Positions 47,450 to 56,394 of a stretch of DNA of 64,000 bases are shown in pieces; positions within the stretch are counted from its first letter, which is position 1, and each line of letters begins with the position of its first letter. The notes beneath the pieces are model-generated. The model searched no databases, was not told the origin of the DNA, and saw nothing but the letters and a program-made list of their open reading frames with translations. Origin of the DNA: Rhizobium sp. BT04 (GTDB taxonomy: Bacteria; Pseudomonadota; Alphaproteobacteria; Rhizobiales; Rhizobiaceae). The DNA lies in NCBI RefSeq assembly GCF_030053135.1, contig NZ_CP125652.1, positions 2,266,001-2,330,000 on the forward strand, read 5' to 3'. A program made the position numbers and the translations under genes.

Positions 47450-49102
47450 ATGAAGATTGTCGCGCTGTTCTTTCCCAAAGCCTCGATCGGCACCTATCTT
47501 GTCGCCATGGCGGTGGCGATCGCCCTGCCGATCTTCGCCTTTGTGACGCTGCTTCTGCTGCAGCTGGAAGACAACCAGCGTTCGACGCTGCGGCGCGAGA
47601 CGGCCCAGGATGCGCTTGCTCTTTCGCGCATCATCGACCGCCAGCTTCAGGATATGGCAACGACGCTGCGGCTGCTTTCGAGCTCGCCGGAGCTTGAAAA
47701 CGGCAATCTCGCCGCCTTCCATCAGCGCACCGAAACGGCTCTCAGAGACAATACGCTCTATGTCATCGCCGTCGACCGCAGCGGCCAGCAGTTGCTGAAC
47801 ACGCGCCGAGCGTTCGGCACGCCGCTTGGCGAGATAGCCAACACTGCCGCCCTCCAGTCGGCCATGACCTCCGGTCGCATCGAAGCATCAGACGTCTTTC
47901 GCGGCCGCACCAGCGGCGACTGGGTCTATAACGTCACCCTGCCGCGGAAAAATGATCCCGTCGCAGCCCTCATCATCACCCAGGACGCCAAGGATCTGGG
48001 CAAGCTCGTGACGACAGAGGGGCTTGCCCCCGGCTGGTCGGCCGCCGTCATCGATCAGAGCGGCCACGTCGTCGCCGCCACCGGCCCCGCCAATCTCGAA
48101 CCCGGCACGCCCTTCGATCCGCGCATCCTGCCGGCCTTCACTGCTTCCCGCGGCGTCTTCCAGGACGAGACGATCCTGCCGCATATGCTGCTCGGTTATG
48201 CCCGGATTCCCGGCTGGTCGTGGAAGACGGTGATCTGGGGACCGATCGCCCAGGCATCGATCCTCAGCACCTGGCGTTTCCTCATCATCGGCGGCGTGGC
48301 CCTTGTGCTCGTCGCCGTGCTGGGCGCCTACGCCGTCGCACGGCAGGTGCGCACCACCATCCGCGATATCGCCGAAATGGCGAACCGCATGGGCGAAGGC
48401 CATATCGTCTCGCCGGTCGAGACCAGCGTCATCGAGGCGAACCAGGTGGCGATCGCCCTTTCGAATGCCTCTTTCGATCGCAGCCAGACCGAGGACCGGC
48501 TGCGCTTCGTCATGCATGAGCTCGTCCACCGCACCAAGAACCTTCTGACACTTGCCCAGGCAATGATGCGCCAGCTCGCCAAGCAGGCCGACAGCGTCGA
48601 GACCTTCCAGGCCGCCGTCGCCGATCGCCTCGACGGGCTGGTCCGTTCGATCGAGCTCCTGACCAGCGAGCAATGGGGAGGGGTGTCGCTGCGACGGGTC
48701 GTCGACATCCATCTGCAGGCCTTCCCCCAATCGCGCGAACAGATCGACATCACAGGCGACGATTTCGTGCTGAAGCCGGATGCGGTGCAGAATCTCGGCC
48801 TCGCCTTGCATGAACTCGCCACCAATTCGGTGAAATATGGTGCACTCTCGGTGCCGCAGGGCCGTGTCCGCTTCGAATGGCATGACGTCAAAGAGGAGGA
48901 CAAACCGGATGCCTTGCTCCGATTCACCTGGGAAGAGCGCGGCGGCCCGCCTGTTGTCGAGCCATCGCGCTCGGGCTTCGGCACTACCGTTATCAAGGCT
49001 CATGCCGCCTCGGCTTTCCGCGGTACGGTGCAGGTCGATTTCCTGCCCGAAGGCCTGCGCTGGGTGCTGACGGCGCAGCGCGCCATGCTGGAACGGGATT
49101 AG
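47450..49102 (+). CDS. HWE-family sensor histidine kinase
   Basis: The protein is about 550 residues. It has a membrane helix at about 14-36, a periplasmic dCache/PDC-like sensor region to about 265 (LYVIAVDRSGQQLLNTRRAF, YNVTLPRKND), a second helix (about 272-292) and a HAMP-like linker (TIRDIAEMANRMGEGHIVSP). The kinase core is of the HWE type: HELVHRTKNLLTLAQAMM with the phospho-His, then LALHELATNSVKYGALS and FGTTVIKAHA. HWE kinases are typical of rhizobia and often signal to unlinked regulators; none is adjacent. GTG 47438 is an alternative start. Confidence 0.88.
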   Translation: MKIVALFFPKASIGTYLVAMAVAIALPIFAFVTLLLLQLEDNQRSTLRRETAQDALALSRIIDRQLQDMATTLRLLSSSPELENGNLAAFHQRTETALRDNTLYVIAVDRSGQQLLNTRRAFGTPLGEIANTAALQSAMTSGRIEASDVFRGRTSGDWVYNVTLPRKNDPVAALIITQDAKDLGKLVTTEGLAPGWSAAVIDQSGHVVAATGPANLEPGTPFDPRILPAFTASRGVFQDETILPHMLLGYARIPGWSWKTVIWGPIAQASILSTWRFLIIGGVALVLVAVLGAYAVARQVRTTIRDIAEMANRMGEGHIVSPVETSVIEANQVAIALSNASFDRSQTEDRLRFVMHELVHRTKNLLTLAQAMMRQLAKQADSVETFQAAVADRLDGLVRSIELLTSEQWGGVSLRRVVDIHLQAFPQSREQIDITGDDFVLKPDAVQNLGLALHELATNSVKYGALSVPQGRVRFEWHDVKEEDKPDALLRFTWEERGGPPVVEPSRSGFGTTVIKAHAASAFRGTVQVDFLPEGLRWVLTAQRAMLERD

Positions 49103-49163
49103 ACTCCAGGAACAATCACCATCTCCACCCGTTTCGGACAGGTCGTTCCAAAGGAGAAAGACC

Positions 49164-49646
49164 ATGTTCAAGCAAACCATGATCGCAGCCGCGGCACTGG
49201 CGGCCGCTGCCTGGGCAGGCCCGGCGGGCGCGGAAAGCTATGTCACGCTTGGCCGTCTGGTCTGCGGATCGGATGGCGGCCAGGGCCTGATCGTCGCCTC
49301 GCAGAAGAACCTCCTCTGCACCTATACGCCGGCGTCCGGCGGCGCCAAGGCGGTCTATGCCGGCAAGATCGAGAAATTCGGCATTGATATCGGCCAGACC
49401 GGCAAAAGCGTGATGATCTGGCAGGTGCTGGCCAAGACCGGCACGGATGTCCCGCAATTCGCCCTTGCCGGCGAATATTACGGCATCGGCGCCGATGTGA
49501 GCGTGGGCGCAGGCGCCGGCGCCAAAGTGATCGCCGGCGGCACCAACAAGGCCTTCATGCTGCAGCCATTGAATGTCCAAGCCCAGGAAGGGCTGAACCT
49601 GGCGATCGGCGTCGAGAAGATGACCCTCGTGCCGGGCGAGATATGA
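49164..49646 (+). CDS. DUF992 secreted protein
   Basis: The 160-residue protein has a signal peptide (to about residue 23, AGPAGAES) and the DUF992 pattern LGRLVCGSDGGQGLIVASQK, NLLCTYTP, KAVYAGKIEKFGIDIGQTGK and MLQPLNVQAQEGLNLAIGV. Two cysteines could form a disulfide. The family is common in Rhizobiales, periplasmic and of unknown function. A GGAGAAAG site precedes ATG 49164. It converges on pntB, with a hairpin between. Confidence 0.9.
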   Translation: MFKQTMIAAAALAAAAWAGPAGAESYVTLGRLVCGSDGGQGLIVASQKNLLCTYTPASGGAKAVYAGKIEKFGIDIGQTGKSVMIWQVLAKTGTDVPQFALAGEYYGIGADVSVGAGAGAKVIAGGTNKAFMLQPLNVQAQEGLNLAIGVEKMTLVPGEI

Positions 49647-49669
49647 CGAACACCCGGCCTGAATCGAAC

Positions 49670-49687
49670 AGCCGCCCAAAGGCGGCT
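49670..49687. terminator. Hairpin between DUF992 gene and pntB
   Basis: A 7-bp stem AGCCGCC / GGCGGCT with a CAAA loop in the 54-bp convergent gap. It may end transcription in both directions. No long T-run is present. Confidence 0.5.
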
Positions 49688-49700
49688 GTATCTGCGTCGA

Positions 49701-51095
49701 TCAATGCGCGATGGCCTTGTTGATATCCTCGGTCATTTTCTTGGCGTCGCCGAGCAGCATCATCGTGCCGTCCTTGTAGAACAGCGTATTGTCGATGCCG
49801 GCATAACCCGAGCCGAGCGAGCGTTTGACGAAGAGGCAGGTCTTTGCCCGGTCGACGTCGAGAATCGGCATGCCGTAGATCGGCGAGGTCTTGTCGTCGC
49901 GGGCGGCCGGATTGGTGACATCATTGGCGCCGATGACATAGGCGACGTCGGCCTGGGCGAATTCCGAATTGATGTCCTCGAGCTCGAAGACCTCGTCATA
50001 GGGAACATTCGCTTCGGCAAGCAGCACGTTCATATGGCCGGGCATGCGGCCGGCGACCGGGTGGATCGCATATTTCACCTCGACGCCGTTCTTCTTCAGA
50101 TTGTCGGCGAGTTCGCGCAGCGCATGCTGCGCCTGGGCGACCGCCATGCCGTATCCGGGCACGATGATGACCTTGGATGCATTCGCCATCAGATAGGCCG
50201 CATCCTCGGCGGAGCCGAGCTTGACCGTCTTATCAGAGGTATCGGGCCCACCGGACGCCGTCTCGCCGCCGAAACCGCCGAGGATAACCGAGATGAAGGA
50301 GCGGTTCATGCCCTTGCACATGATGTAGGACAGGATCGCGCCGGAGGAACCGACGAGCGCGCCGGTGATGATCAGCGCCAGATTGCCGAGCGTAAAGCCG
50401 ATGCCGGCCGCGGCCCAGCCGGAATAGGAATTGAGCATCGAGACGACGACCGGCATATCGGCGCCGCCGATCGGCACGATCAGCAGGACGCCGAGTGCCA
50501 GCGACAGCGCCACGACAGCCCAGAAGTCGAAATGGCTTTCGGTGACGGCAAGTCCGATGATGAAGAGCACGATCAGCACCAGCAGGCTGGCATTGATCAC
50601 ATGCCGGTAGGGCAGCAGGATCGGCTTGCCGGACATGCGTCCGTCCAGCTTCAGGAAGGCGATGATCGAGCCGGTGAAGGTCAGCGCTCCGATCGCCACG
50701 CCAAGCGCCATCTCGATGCGCGCCTCGGTGTGGATCTGACCGATCTCGCCGATGCCGAACGAGGCGGGCGTATAGAGCGCCGAGGCCGCGACCAGCACGG
50801 CGGCGAGGCCGACCAGCGAATGGAAACCGGCGACCAGCTGCGGCATCGAAGTCATTGGGATGGTGCGAGCGACATAGGCGCCCACGCTGCCGCCGATGGC
50901 AAGGCCAAGGACGATCAGCACGAAGCCGCCGAAGTTCGGTGTGGCCAGCACGAGCGTGGTCAGGATGGCGATCCCCATACCGATCATGCCATAGAGATTG
51001 CCCTTGCGGCTGGTGGCCGGATGGGAGAGGCCGCGCAGCGCCAGGATGAAGAGAACGCCGGAAACGAGGTAGAGGAAGGCTGCGATATTGGTCAT
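49701..51095 (-). CDS. pntB: NAD(P) transhydrogenase beta subunit
   Basis: The 464-residue protein has about nine membrane helices followed by the NADP(H)-binding domain III from about 290 (VIIVPGYGMAVAQAQHALRE, HPVAGRMPGHMNVLLAEANV, YVIGANDVTNPAARDD). The enzyme couples hydride transfer between NADH and NADP+ to proton flow across the inner membrane and supplies NADPH. ATG 51095; a GTG at 51098 is directly in front of it. It is the last gene of pntAA-pntAB-pntB and begins 7 bp after the pntAB stop. Confidence 0.96.
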   Translation of the reverse strand: MTNIAAFLYLVSGVLFILALRGLSHPATSRKGNLYGMIGMGIAILTTLVLATPNFGGFVLIVLGLAIGGSVGAYVARTIPMTSMPQLVAGFHSLVGLAAVLVAASALYTPASFGIGEIGQIHTEARIEMALGVAIGALTFTGSIIAFLKLDGRMSGKPILLPYRHVINASLLVLIVLFIIGLAVTESHFDFWAVVALSLALGVLLIVPIGGADMPVVVSMLNSYSGWAAAGIGFTLGNLALIITGALVGSSGAILSYIMCKGMNRSFISVILGGFGGETASGGPDTSDKTVKLGSAEDAAYLMANASKVIIVPGYGMAVAQAQHALRELADNLKKNGVEVKYAIHPVAGRMPGHMNVLLAEANVPYDEVFELEDINSEFAQADVAYVIGANDVTNPAARDDKTSPIYGMPILDVDRAKTCLFVKRSLGSGYAGIDNTLFYKDGTMMLLGDAKKMTEDINKAIAH

Positions 51096-51102
51096 CACTC
51101 GC

Positions 51103-51501
51103 TTACCTGTCCTTCTTGCGGTACATCGAAAGCATCCGCTGCGTCACCAGGAAGCCGCCGAAGATGTTCACCGAGACGAGCACGAGGGCGACGAAACCGA
51201 AGCCGGTCGCAAGCCCGCTTGTAGAGATGCCGACCGCCAGCAGCGCGCCGACGACGATGACGGAGGAGATCGCGTTGGTGACGGCCATCAGCGGAGTATG
51301 CAGTGCCGGCGTTACCGACCACACGACGTAATAGCCGACGAAAATCGACAAGACGAAGATCGCCAGCTGAAAGACGAACGGATCGATCGCCCCGCCGGTC
51401 GCAGCACTTGCCGCTTCCGGTGCCTGGGCCGCCGCCGTGATGACGGCGGTCACTGCCTGGTCGAGCTGCTCCAGCGCTCTGTCCATTGCTTCACTGGCCA
51501 T
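51103..51501 (-). CDS. pntAB: NAD(P) transhydrogenase alpha subunit, membrane part
   Basis: A 132-residue protein with an Ala-rich N-terminus and three to four membrane helices (FVFQLAIFVLSIFVGYYVVW, VTNAISSVIVVGALLAVG, VSVNIFGGFLVTQRMLSMYR). This is the short membrane piece of the split alpha subunit used by alphaproteobacteria. Its ATG shares one base with the pntAA stop (TGATG), so the genes are coupled. It forms the proton channel with PntB. Confidence 0.95.
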   Translation of the reverse strand: MASEAMDRALEQLDQAVTAVITAAAQAPEAASAATGGAIDPFVFQLAIFVLSIFVGYYVVWSVTPALHTPLMAVTNAISSVIVVGALLAVGISTSGLATGFGFVALVLVSVNIFGGFLVTQRMLSMYRKKDR

Positions 51502-52649
51502 CACATGTCTCCCTTCCTCGCGCCGCCGAAGGCGGGATGAACTACGTCGCCGGCATAGGTCAGCATCGTCGCCTTGACGAGTTCGTCGTCGAGATTGGCG
51601 ACGACCGTCTTGGTTTCCTTGTTGACCATGGTCTCCAGGAAGGTGACGAGGTTCTTGGCGTAGAGCGCCGAGGCGCTGGCCGCGACCCGGCCCGGCATGT
51701 TGGCGAAACCGATTACCCTGACACCCTCGACATCGGCGATCTCGCCGGCAACGACACCCTCGATATTGCCGCCGCGTTCGACCGCGAGATCGACGGCGAC
51801 CGCCCCCGGCTTCATCGCGGCAAGCATGGCGCGCGAAACGAGCCGCGGCGCCGCACGGCCGGGGATAAGCGCGGTGGTGATGACGATATCCTGCTTGGCG
51901 ATATGTTCGGCAACCAGAGCCGCCTGCTTCGCCTGGTAGTCGGCCGACATTTCCTTGGCATAGCCGCCGGCCGTTTCCGCCGCCTTGAACTCCTCGTCCT
52001 CGACGGCAATGAACTTGGCGCCGAGCGAGGCGACCTGTTCCTTGGCGGCCGGGCGAACGTCGGTGGCCGAGACCGCGGCACCCAGGCGACGGGCCGTCGC
52101 GATCGCCTGGAGGCCGGCAACGCCCGCCCCCATGACGAAAACCTTGGCGGCCGGCACGGTGCCGGCTGCCGTCATCATCATCGGCATGGCGCGGTCATAG
52201 ACACCAGCCGCCTCGATGACGGCCTGGTAGCCAGCGAGATTGGCCTGTGAGGAAAGCACGTCCATGGACTGGGCACGGGTGATGCGCGGCATCAGTTCCA
52301 TCGCGAAAGCCGAAAGCCCGGCACTTGCTAGAGCCGCGATCGCTTCGTCATTGCCGTAGGGATCCATGATGGCGATGACGACAGCGCCGCTCTTGTAACC
52401 GGCGATTTCCGACGGGCTCGGACGGCGCACCTTCAGCACCACATCGGCGGAGGCGGCATCGGCAAAGCTGCCGATCCTGGCGCCCGCGGCCTCGAACTCT
52501 CCGTCCGGAATGCGCGAAGCCGCACCGGCGCCGGCTTCGACGACGACGTCGAAGCCGAAACTCTTCATTTTCTTCACGGTCTCGGCGGAGGCCGCAACAC
52601 GCGTCTCCTCGCCCGCAATTTCCCTTGCAACGAAAACGATATTGCCCAA
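51501..52649 (-). CDS. pntAA: NAD(P) transhydrogenase alpha subunit, NAD-binding part
   Basis: The 382-residue soluble domain I starts MGNIVFVAREIAGEETRVAA, as in other alphaproteobacteria, with the NAD-binding VFVMGAGVAGLQAIATARRL and GRAAPRLVSRAMLAAMKPGA. The start is a TTG at 52649 preceded by a near-perfect GGAGGAGGGGG site; upstream in-frame codons lack such a site. Most annotation tools would extend it to 52703. It is the first gene of the pnt operon, behind the small oxidase gene. Confidence 0.95.
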   Translation of the reverse strand: MGNIVFVAREIAGEETRVAASAETVKKMKSFGFDVVVEAGAGAASRIPDGEFEAAGARIGSFADAASADVVLKVRRPSPSEIAGYKSGAVVIAIMDPYGNDEAIAALASAGLSAFAMELMPRITRAQSMDVLSSQANLAGYQAVIEAAGVYDRAMPMMMTAAGTVPAAKVFVMGAGVAGLQAIATARRLGAAVSATDVRPAAKEQVASLGAKFIAVEDEEFKAAETAGGYAKEMSADYQAKQAALVAEHIAKQDIVITTALIPGRAAPRLVSRAMLAAMKPGAVAVDLAVERGGNIEGVVAGEIADVEGVRVIGFANMPGRVAASASALYAKNLVTFLETMVNKETKTVVANLDDELVKATMLTYAGDVVHPAFGGARKGDM

Positions 52650-52751
52650 CTGCCCCCTCCTCCGGGTCAGCCAGACCGCCGCAGGCTTGCCTGCGCGGGC
52701 CAAGCACCTAGTTCACATAGCTTCGGAGAAGCTCTCCTCCCTCAGAGCGCC

Positions 52752-52771
52752 GTGCGTCCTTCCGGACGCAC
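52752..52771. other. Hairpin between the aa3 subunit IV gene and pntAA
   Basis: GTGCGTCC (52752-52759) pairs perfectly with GGACGCAC (52764-52771). Read leftward it lies 33 bp after the aa3 subunit IV stop, so it may be a weak terminator or part of the pnt leader. Confidence 0.4.
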
Positions 52772-52803
52772 AAAGGACGCTCCGCCCCTCTGAATCGACG
52801 CGA

Positions 52804-53028
52804 TCAGCGGAACAGGAAGATGCCGATGGCAAGAAGAATGATGAAGACGAAGAGGCCGCCGAGAAGGCCGGCGCCGCCGAAGAAACCGGCGGTCATCGCC
52901 AGCAGGAGGACGATGAGAAGCATCGAGCCGTATTTCGCGCCGGCGATGAACATGTCGTAGGTCTTTTCATGTTCCTTGTAATCCATCGGCGCGCCGGTCT
53001 CGACCGGTCCGGTATGATGTTCGGCCAT
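52804..53028 (-). CDS. aa3-type cytochrome c oxidase subunit IV
   Basis: A 74-residue protein: a His-rich hydrophilic head (MAEHHTGPVETGAPMDYKEH), then EKTYDMFIAGAKYGS and two closely spaced hydrophobic stretches with Gly (LLIVLLLAMTAGFFGG, LFVFIILLAIGIFLF). This is the bacterial aa3-type subunit IV pattern, the small accessory subunit of the oxidase. It commonly lies upstream of the transhydrogenase genes in Rhizobiales. ATG 53028 has a GGGAGACGA site; an in-frame start at 53046 is weaker. Confidence 0.88.
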   Translation of the reverse strand: MAEHHTGPVETGAPMDYKEHEKTYDMFIAGAKYGSMLLIVLLLAMTAGFFGGAGLLGGLFVFIILLAIGIFLFR

Positions 53029-53056
53029 AAATATCGTCTCCCTCAAATGCCTTTGC

Positions 53057-53105
53057 GCAGCCTGATTCCCTCGCCGAACGAGGGAAATCCCTGGCTGCAG
53101 GGATT
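53057..53105. repeat. Nested palindromes in the aa3 subunit IV leader
   Basis: Two overlapping hairpin systems: TTCCCTCG/CGAGGGAA (53066-53073 with 53079-53086) within an outer GCAGCC/GGCTGC pair (53057-53062 with 53093-53098), and AATCCCT/AGGGATT (53086-53092 with 53099-53105). They lie between two leftward genes and could be a small intergenic repeat or a terminator for the upstream gene. Confidence 0.45.
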
Positions 53106-53193
53106 ACACAATGACAGGCGAAAGCGCAATGCATGAGAATGCCGCAGCAGCCGCCTCGCAACCACCTTCTCTTGAGCCGGAGGGAAGAAGAAA

Positions 53194-53946
53194 TCAGAGC
53201 GGCAGATCGGTGCCGAGCTCGCCTGGCGGTACGAAACGCGCCGTCGGAATGATGGTGAGCGGCGGCAGCGTGTCGTTGGGATTGCGCGAAAACATCATGC
53301 GCTGCTCGCTGGCGCTGGAGATGAAGAAGGGATAGCGCGTCAACAGCTTGCGCCCGACCTCGATCACGTTCGTCGCCATCAGCGTCACGTCAACCCCGTA
53401 ACTCTCCGCCAGCCGGCCGGGCACGATGGTATCGGCATAGAAAACCCGCTTGTAGAAGGCGGCATGTGGGGGGCGGACGGACTGAATAACGCGGTCCGCC
53501 CGGAAATACGCTGCGGCAACGATGGCGGGTCTCAGCGTCAGATAGGGAACCCATGGCATGTCGGCGGCGAAATCCGGATCGGCCGCGAAACGCGCCGGGT
53601 CGATCAAGGTCAGTCCGGCGTCCAAAAGCTCATCCATCGCCTCGGGAAAGGCCTCTCCGGACCGGCTGACACGATGCTCCGGCGTCACATAGTGAAGTCG
53701 GATCGTACTGACCAGTTCACCATAATGGTACAGACCGAAGATATAGGCATGGCTGTCGAAATCGACATCGTCCAATAGGCCTCCCGGGGCAAGCGACAGC
53801 GCGTCGTGGGCCTTGTAGGCCTTGTAGCGCAGCCGCTCTACCTCCTCCATGTCTTCGCCGCTTTCGACGCGGCGATATTCGACGTGATCCAGAATTTCCA
53901 GGATTTTCCTGCTGAAATCGCCACGCGCAAAAAGTGTATCTGACAT
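53194..53946 (-). CDS. FeeM-like N-acyl amino acid synthase candidate (LuxI/GNAT-fold)
   Basis: The 250-residue protein has the pattern of the FeeM/autoinducer-synthase group: EVERLRYKAYKAHDAL early (LuxI-type ..RY..Y..), DVDFDSHAYIFGLYHYGELVS, STIRLHYVTPEH, a central DPARFAADPDF, and VPYLTLRPAIVAAAYF later. FeeM proteins join long-chain acyl groups from acyl carrier protein to amino acids, and their fold relates to acyl-homoserine-lactone synthases. Its product here is unknown. It lies 144 bp downstream of an EAL-domain gene on the same strand. No acyl carrier protein or receptor gene is adjacent. Confidence 0.7.
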   Translation of the reverse strand: MSDTLFARGDFSRKILEILDHVEYRRVESGEDMEEVERLRYKAYKAHDALSLAPGGLLDDVDFDSHAYIFGLYHYGELVSTIRLHYVTPEHRVSRSGEAFPEAMDELLDAGLTLIDPARFAADPDFAADMPWVPYLTLRPAIVAAAYFRADRVIQSVRPPHAAFYKRVFYADTIVPGRLAESYGVDVTLMATNVIEVGRKLLTRYPFFISSASEQRMMFSRNPNDTLPPLTIIPTARFVPPGELGTDLPL

Positions 53947-54090
53947 TCTCTCGATCCGCTTGTTAACGGATCATTAATCATACGCCACCGACATTTAGGC
54001 AAGGAAATCCGATAATTCGCTTTGTATATAAAGTATTAAGGTTAACGGCAGGGGGGATTTTCAGCAAAAGATGCGGCCGCTGCAGGGCGC

Positions 54091-56394
54091 TCAGGCGACC
54101 TTGTTGCGACGGCGCGGGACGGTGCGGCGGCCGATTCCCTCTTGCAACAGCCTGATGTTCTGGGAAGGCACCGGTTGCGAGAAAACATAGCCCTGTACCA
54201 GATCGGTGCTGCGGTGTTTGTTGAGCAGGGCCAGCTGTTCCTCGGTCTCGACCCCCTCGATGACGATCTTCAGGCCAAGCTCCCGAGCGAGATGGACCGT
54301 ACCGCGCAATAGCTTGAGGCGGCGGGTATCCTCGACGATGTTGCGCACGAAGGAGCGGTCGATCTTGACGATATCGAGCGGCAGGGTGTCGAGATAGCTG
54401 AGGCTGGAGAAGCCGGTACCGAAATCGTCGATGGCGATGGTGATGCCGCGGGCCCTGAGCTCCGCCAGGATGGCGCGAACGGCCGCCGGCTCGTCGATCA
54501 GGCAGCTTTCCGTGACTTCGAGATGCAGCCGCGCCGCGTCGAGGCCGGAATGAGCAAGCGCTTCGGCGACCACCTGGAGGATGTCGGCATCCCTGAGGTC
54601 CCGCGCCGAGAGGTTGACCGAGACGGCGATATGGTCCGGCCAGTTCATGCATTCGCTGCATGCCTTGAACAGGACGAAGCGGGTGATGTCGGAGATGATG
54701 CCCATATCCTCGGCGAGCCGGATGAAGACATCGGGCGGGATCGAGCCCCTCTCCGGATGCACCCAGCGCGCCAAGGCTTCGGCGCATTCGATCCGCGAGC
54801 CGTCGGCCCGGAACATCGGCTGGAAGACCAGATGCAGCGCCTGTGCCGAAACCGCATCGCGCAGATCCGCCTTCAGCTTCTGCTGCTCGATATAGCGGCC
54901 ATCCATCTCGCGCTCGAAGCCTGAAATGCCGCCCCTGAAGCGCGACTTGCTTTCGAACAGCGCAAGATCCGCCTTGACGCTCCATTCGTCCATCGCGAAG
55001 GCGGTGCTTTCGAGGATCGCGTAGCCGGCGCTGAGCGAAACGAGGAAGGTCAGCTCGTCGACCTCGTAGTTCCCCTGGATCGCGGCGTGCACGCGGCGGA
55101 TCTCGATATCGAGCGAGGCCGGCTCCTTCGCATGCGGGAAAAACAGGATGAACTGGTCGCCCATCAGCCGGCCCAGAATAGCGTTGCCGGAAGCCTGCTT
55201 GATGCGAGCGGCGATCGCACAGAGCAGATGGTCGCCGGTAACATGGCCGCGCATGTCGTTGACATGCTTGAACTCGTCGATATCGAGCACCATGAAGCCG
55301 AGCGGTCCCGACTTCCTCGGATGTTTGGCGAGATAGTCCTGCACCAGCTGGCCGAAATATTCCCGGTTGGGCAGGCCGGTCATCGCATCGAAGCGCACCA
55401 TGTGCAGGATCTTCTGCTCCGCCTTCACCCGGCTCGACACGTCCTCGAAGATCAGCACGGCGCCGCCGTCGGCCCTGCGGCTGGCGGAGAATTCGAGCGA
55501 CAGGCTCTCGGGAAAATGAATGAGCGTGCGCGACAGGTTGCCTTCGGCCACCTGGGTCAGCTGGCGCAGGATCAGCTCCGGCTGCGAGGCGTCCATGAAG
55601 CTGTAGCGCGCGCCATAGCGCAGCACGGCGCCGAGGTCGCGATCCTTCAGCCGCTCCGGAGCACCGATCTTCAACAGCTCGCAGGCCTTGCGATTGACGA
55701 CCTGAATGCGGTTTTCGGCATCGACCATGACGAGGCCGTGCGGCATGTTGTTGAGCGCCGTATCGAAACGATCGGCGATAATGGTGATTTCCCGGCGCGC
55801 GATGACGTTTTCATAGAGAAACTCGCGCACGCCGTTCGCCATGGCCCGCGTCGTCAGCCAGAAAGGAATGAGGAAGATCGACAGCACGCCGCGATAGAAA
55901 TCCATCGCCAGCAGGCTGCAGACGATCATCGGCAGGCAGCAGAAGAAGGTCTGGAGGTCGACTGCGAAGCGCGAACCGTAATTGCGGCCGACGACGGAAA
56001 CCATGGTCGCCATGGTGACGGAAATGCAGGCAAGTTCCGCAAAGGAATCATGCACGACGAAGATGGCGTAGCCGCTGGCGATGCCGAGGAGCGCGGTGGT
56101 GCAAGCTCCACTGGTAACGAGAATCCGCTCCCAACGCTCGATGTCGGCGCGCGACAGGCTGTCCTTGTCGACGCGATCGAACCGTCGGAAGATGACCATG
56201 CGAGCGCCGAAGACCAGAAGGAAGGCGGCCGACAGCAGGACATAGATGGAATACTGCGTCTTGGCGGCCACTGCTAGGCACGTCGCAATATGCACGATGA
56301 CGCCAACAAGAAGCGTCATGCGGTTCCCGGAAAGGGAACTCACAAACGACAGATACACATCTAAAGGGACCCTGTTCGGGTTATCTGGCTTCAT
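54091..56394 (-). CDS. Membrane GGDEF-EAL protein with degenerate GGDEF, likely c-di-GMP phosphodiesterase
   Basis: The 767-residue protein has five to six N-terminal helices (about 25-190), a PAS-like domain (about 205-330), a GGDEF domain (about 345-510) and an EAL domain (about 520-760). The GGDEF signature reads LMGDQF, so diguanylate cyclase activity is probably lost. The EAL part is intact: AEALARW, VSVNLSARDL, IAIDDFGTGFSSL and VIEGVETEEQ. It should therefore hydrolyse c-di-GMP, with GGDEF as a possible GTP-binding regulator. ATG 56394 (MKPDNPNRVPLDVYLSF) is preferred to the in-frame start at 56472. Confidence 0.9.
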   Translation of the reverse strand: MKPDNPNRVPLDVYLSFVSSLSGNRMTLLVGVIVHIATCLAVAAKTQYSIYVLLSAAFLLVFGARMVIFRRFDRVDKDSLSRADIERWERILVTSGACTTALLGIASGYAIFVVHDSFAELACISVTMATMVSVVGRNYGSRFAVDLQTFFCCLPMIVCSLLAMDFYRGVLSIFLIPFWLTTRAMANGVREFLYENVIARREITIIADRFDTALNNMPHGLVMVDAENRIQVVNRKACELLKIGAPERLKDRDLGAVLRYGARYSFMDASQPELILRQLTQVAEGNLSRTLIHFPESLSLEFSASRRADGGAVLIFEDVSSRVKAEQKILHMVRFDAMTGLPNREYFGQLVQDYLAKHPRKSGPLGFMVLDIDEFKHVNDMRGHVTGDHLLCAIAARIKQASGNAILGRLMGDQFILFFPHAKEPASLDIEIRRVHAAIQGNYEVDELTFLVSLSAGYAILESTAFAMDEWSVKADLALFESKSRFRGGISGFEREMDGRYIEQQKLKADLRDAVSAQALHLVFQPMFRADGSRIECAEALARWVHPERGSIPPDVFIRLAEDMGIISDITRFVLFKACSECMNWPDHIAVSVNLSARDLRDADILQVVAEALAHSGLDAARLHLEVTESCLIDEPAAVRAILAELRARGITIAIDDFGTGFSSLSYLDTLPLDIVKIDRSFVRNIVEDTRRLKLLRGTVHLARELGLKIVIEGVETEEQLALLNKHRSTDLVQGYVFSQPVPSQNIRLLQEGIGRRTVPRRRNKVA

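Noticed and set aside
53962..54048. GTTAACGG occurring twice (53962-53969 and 54041-54048) upstream of the FeeM-like gene
   Set aside because: Eight bases 79 bp apart with no symmetry; may be chance.
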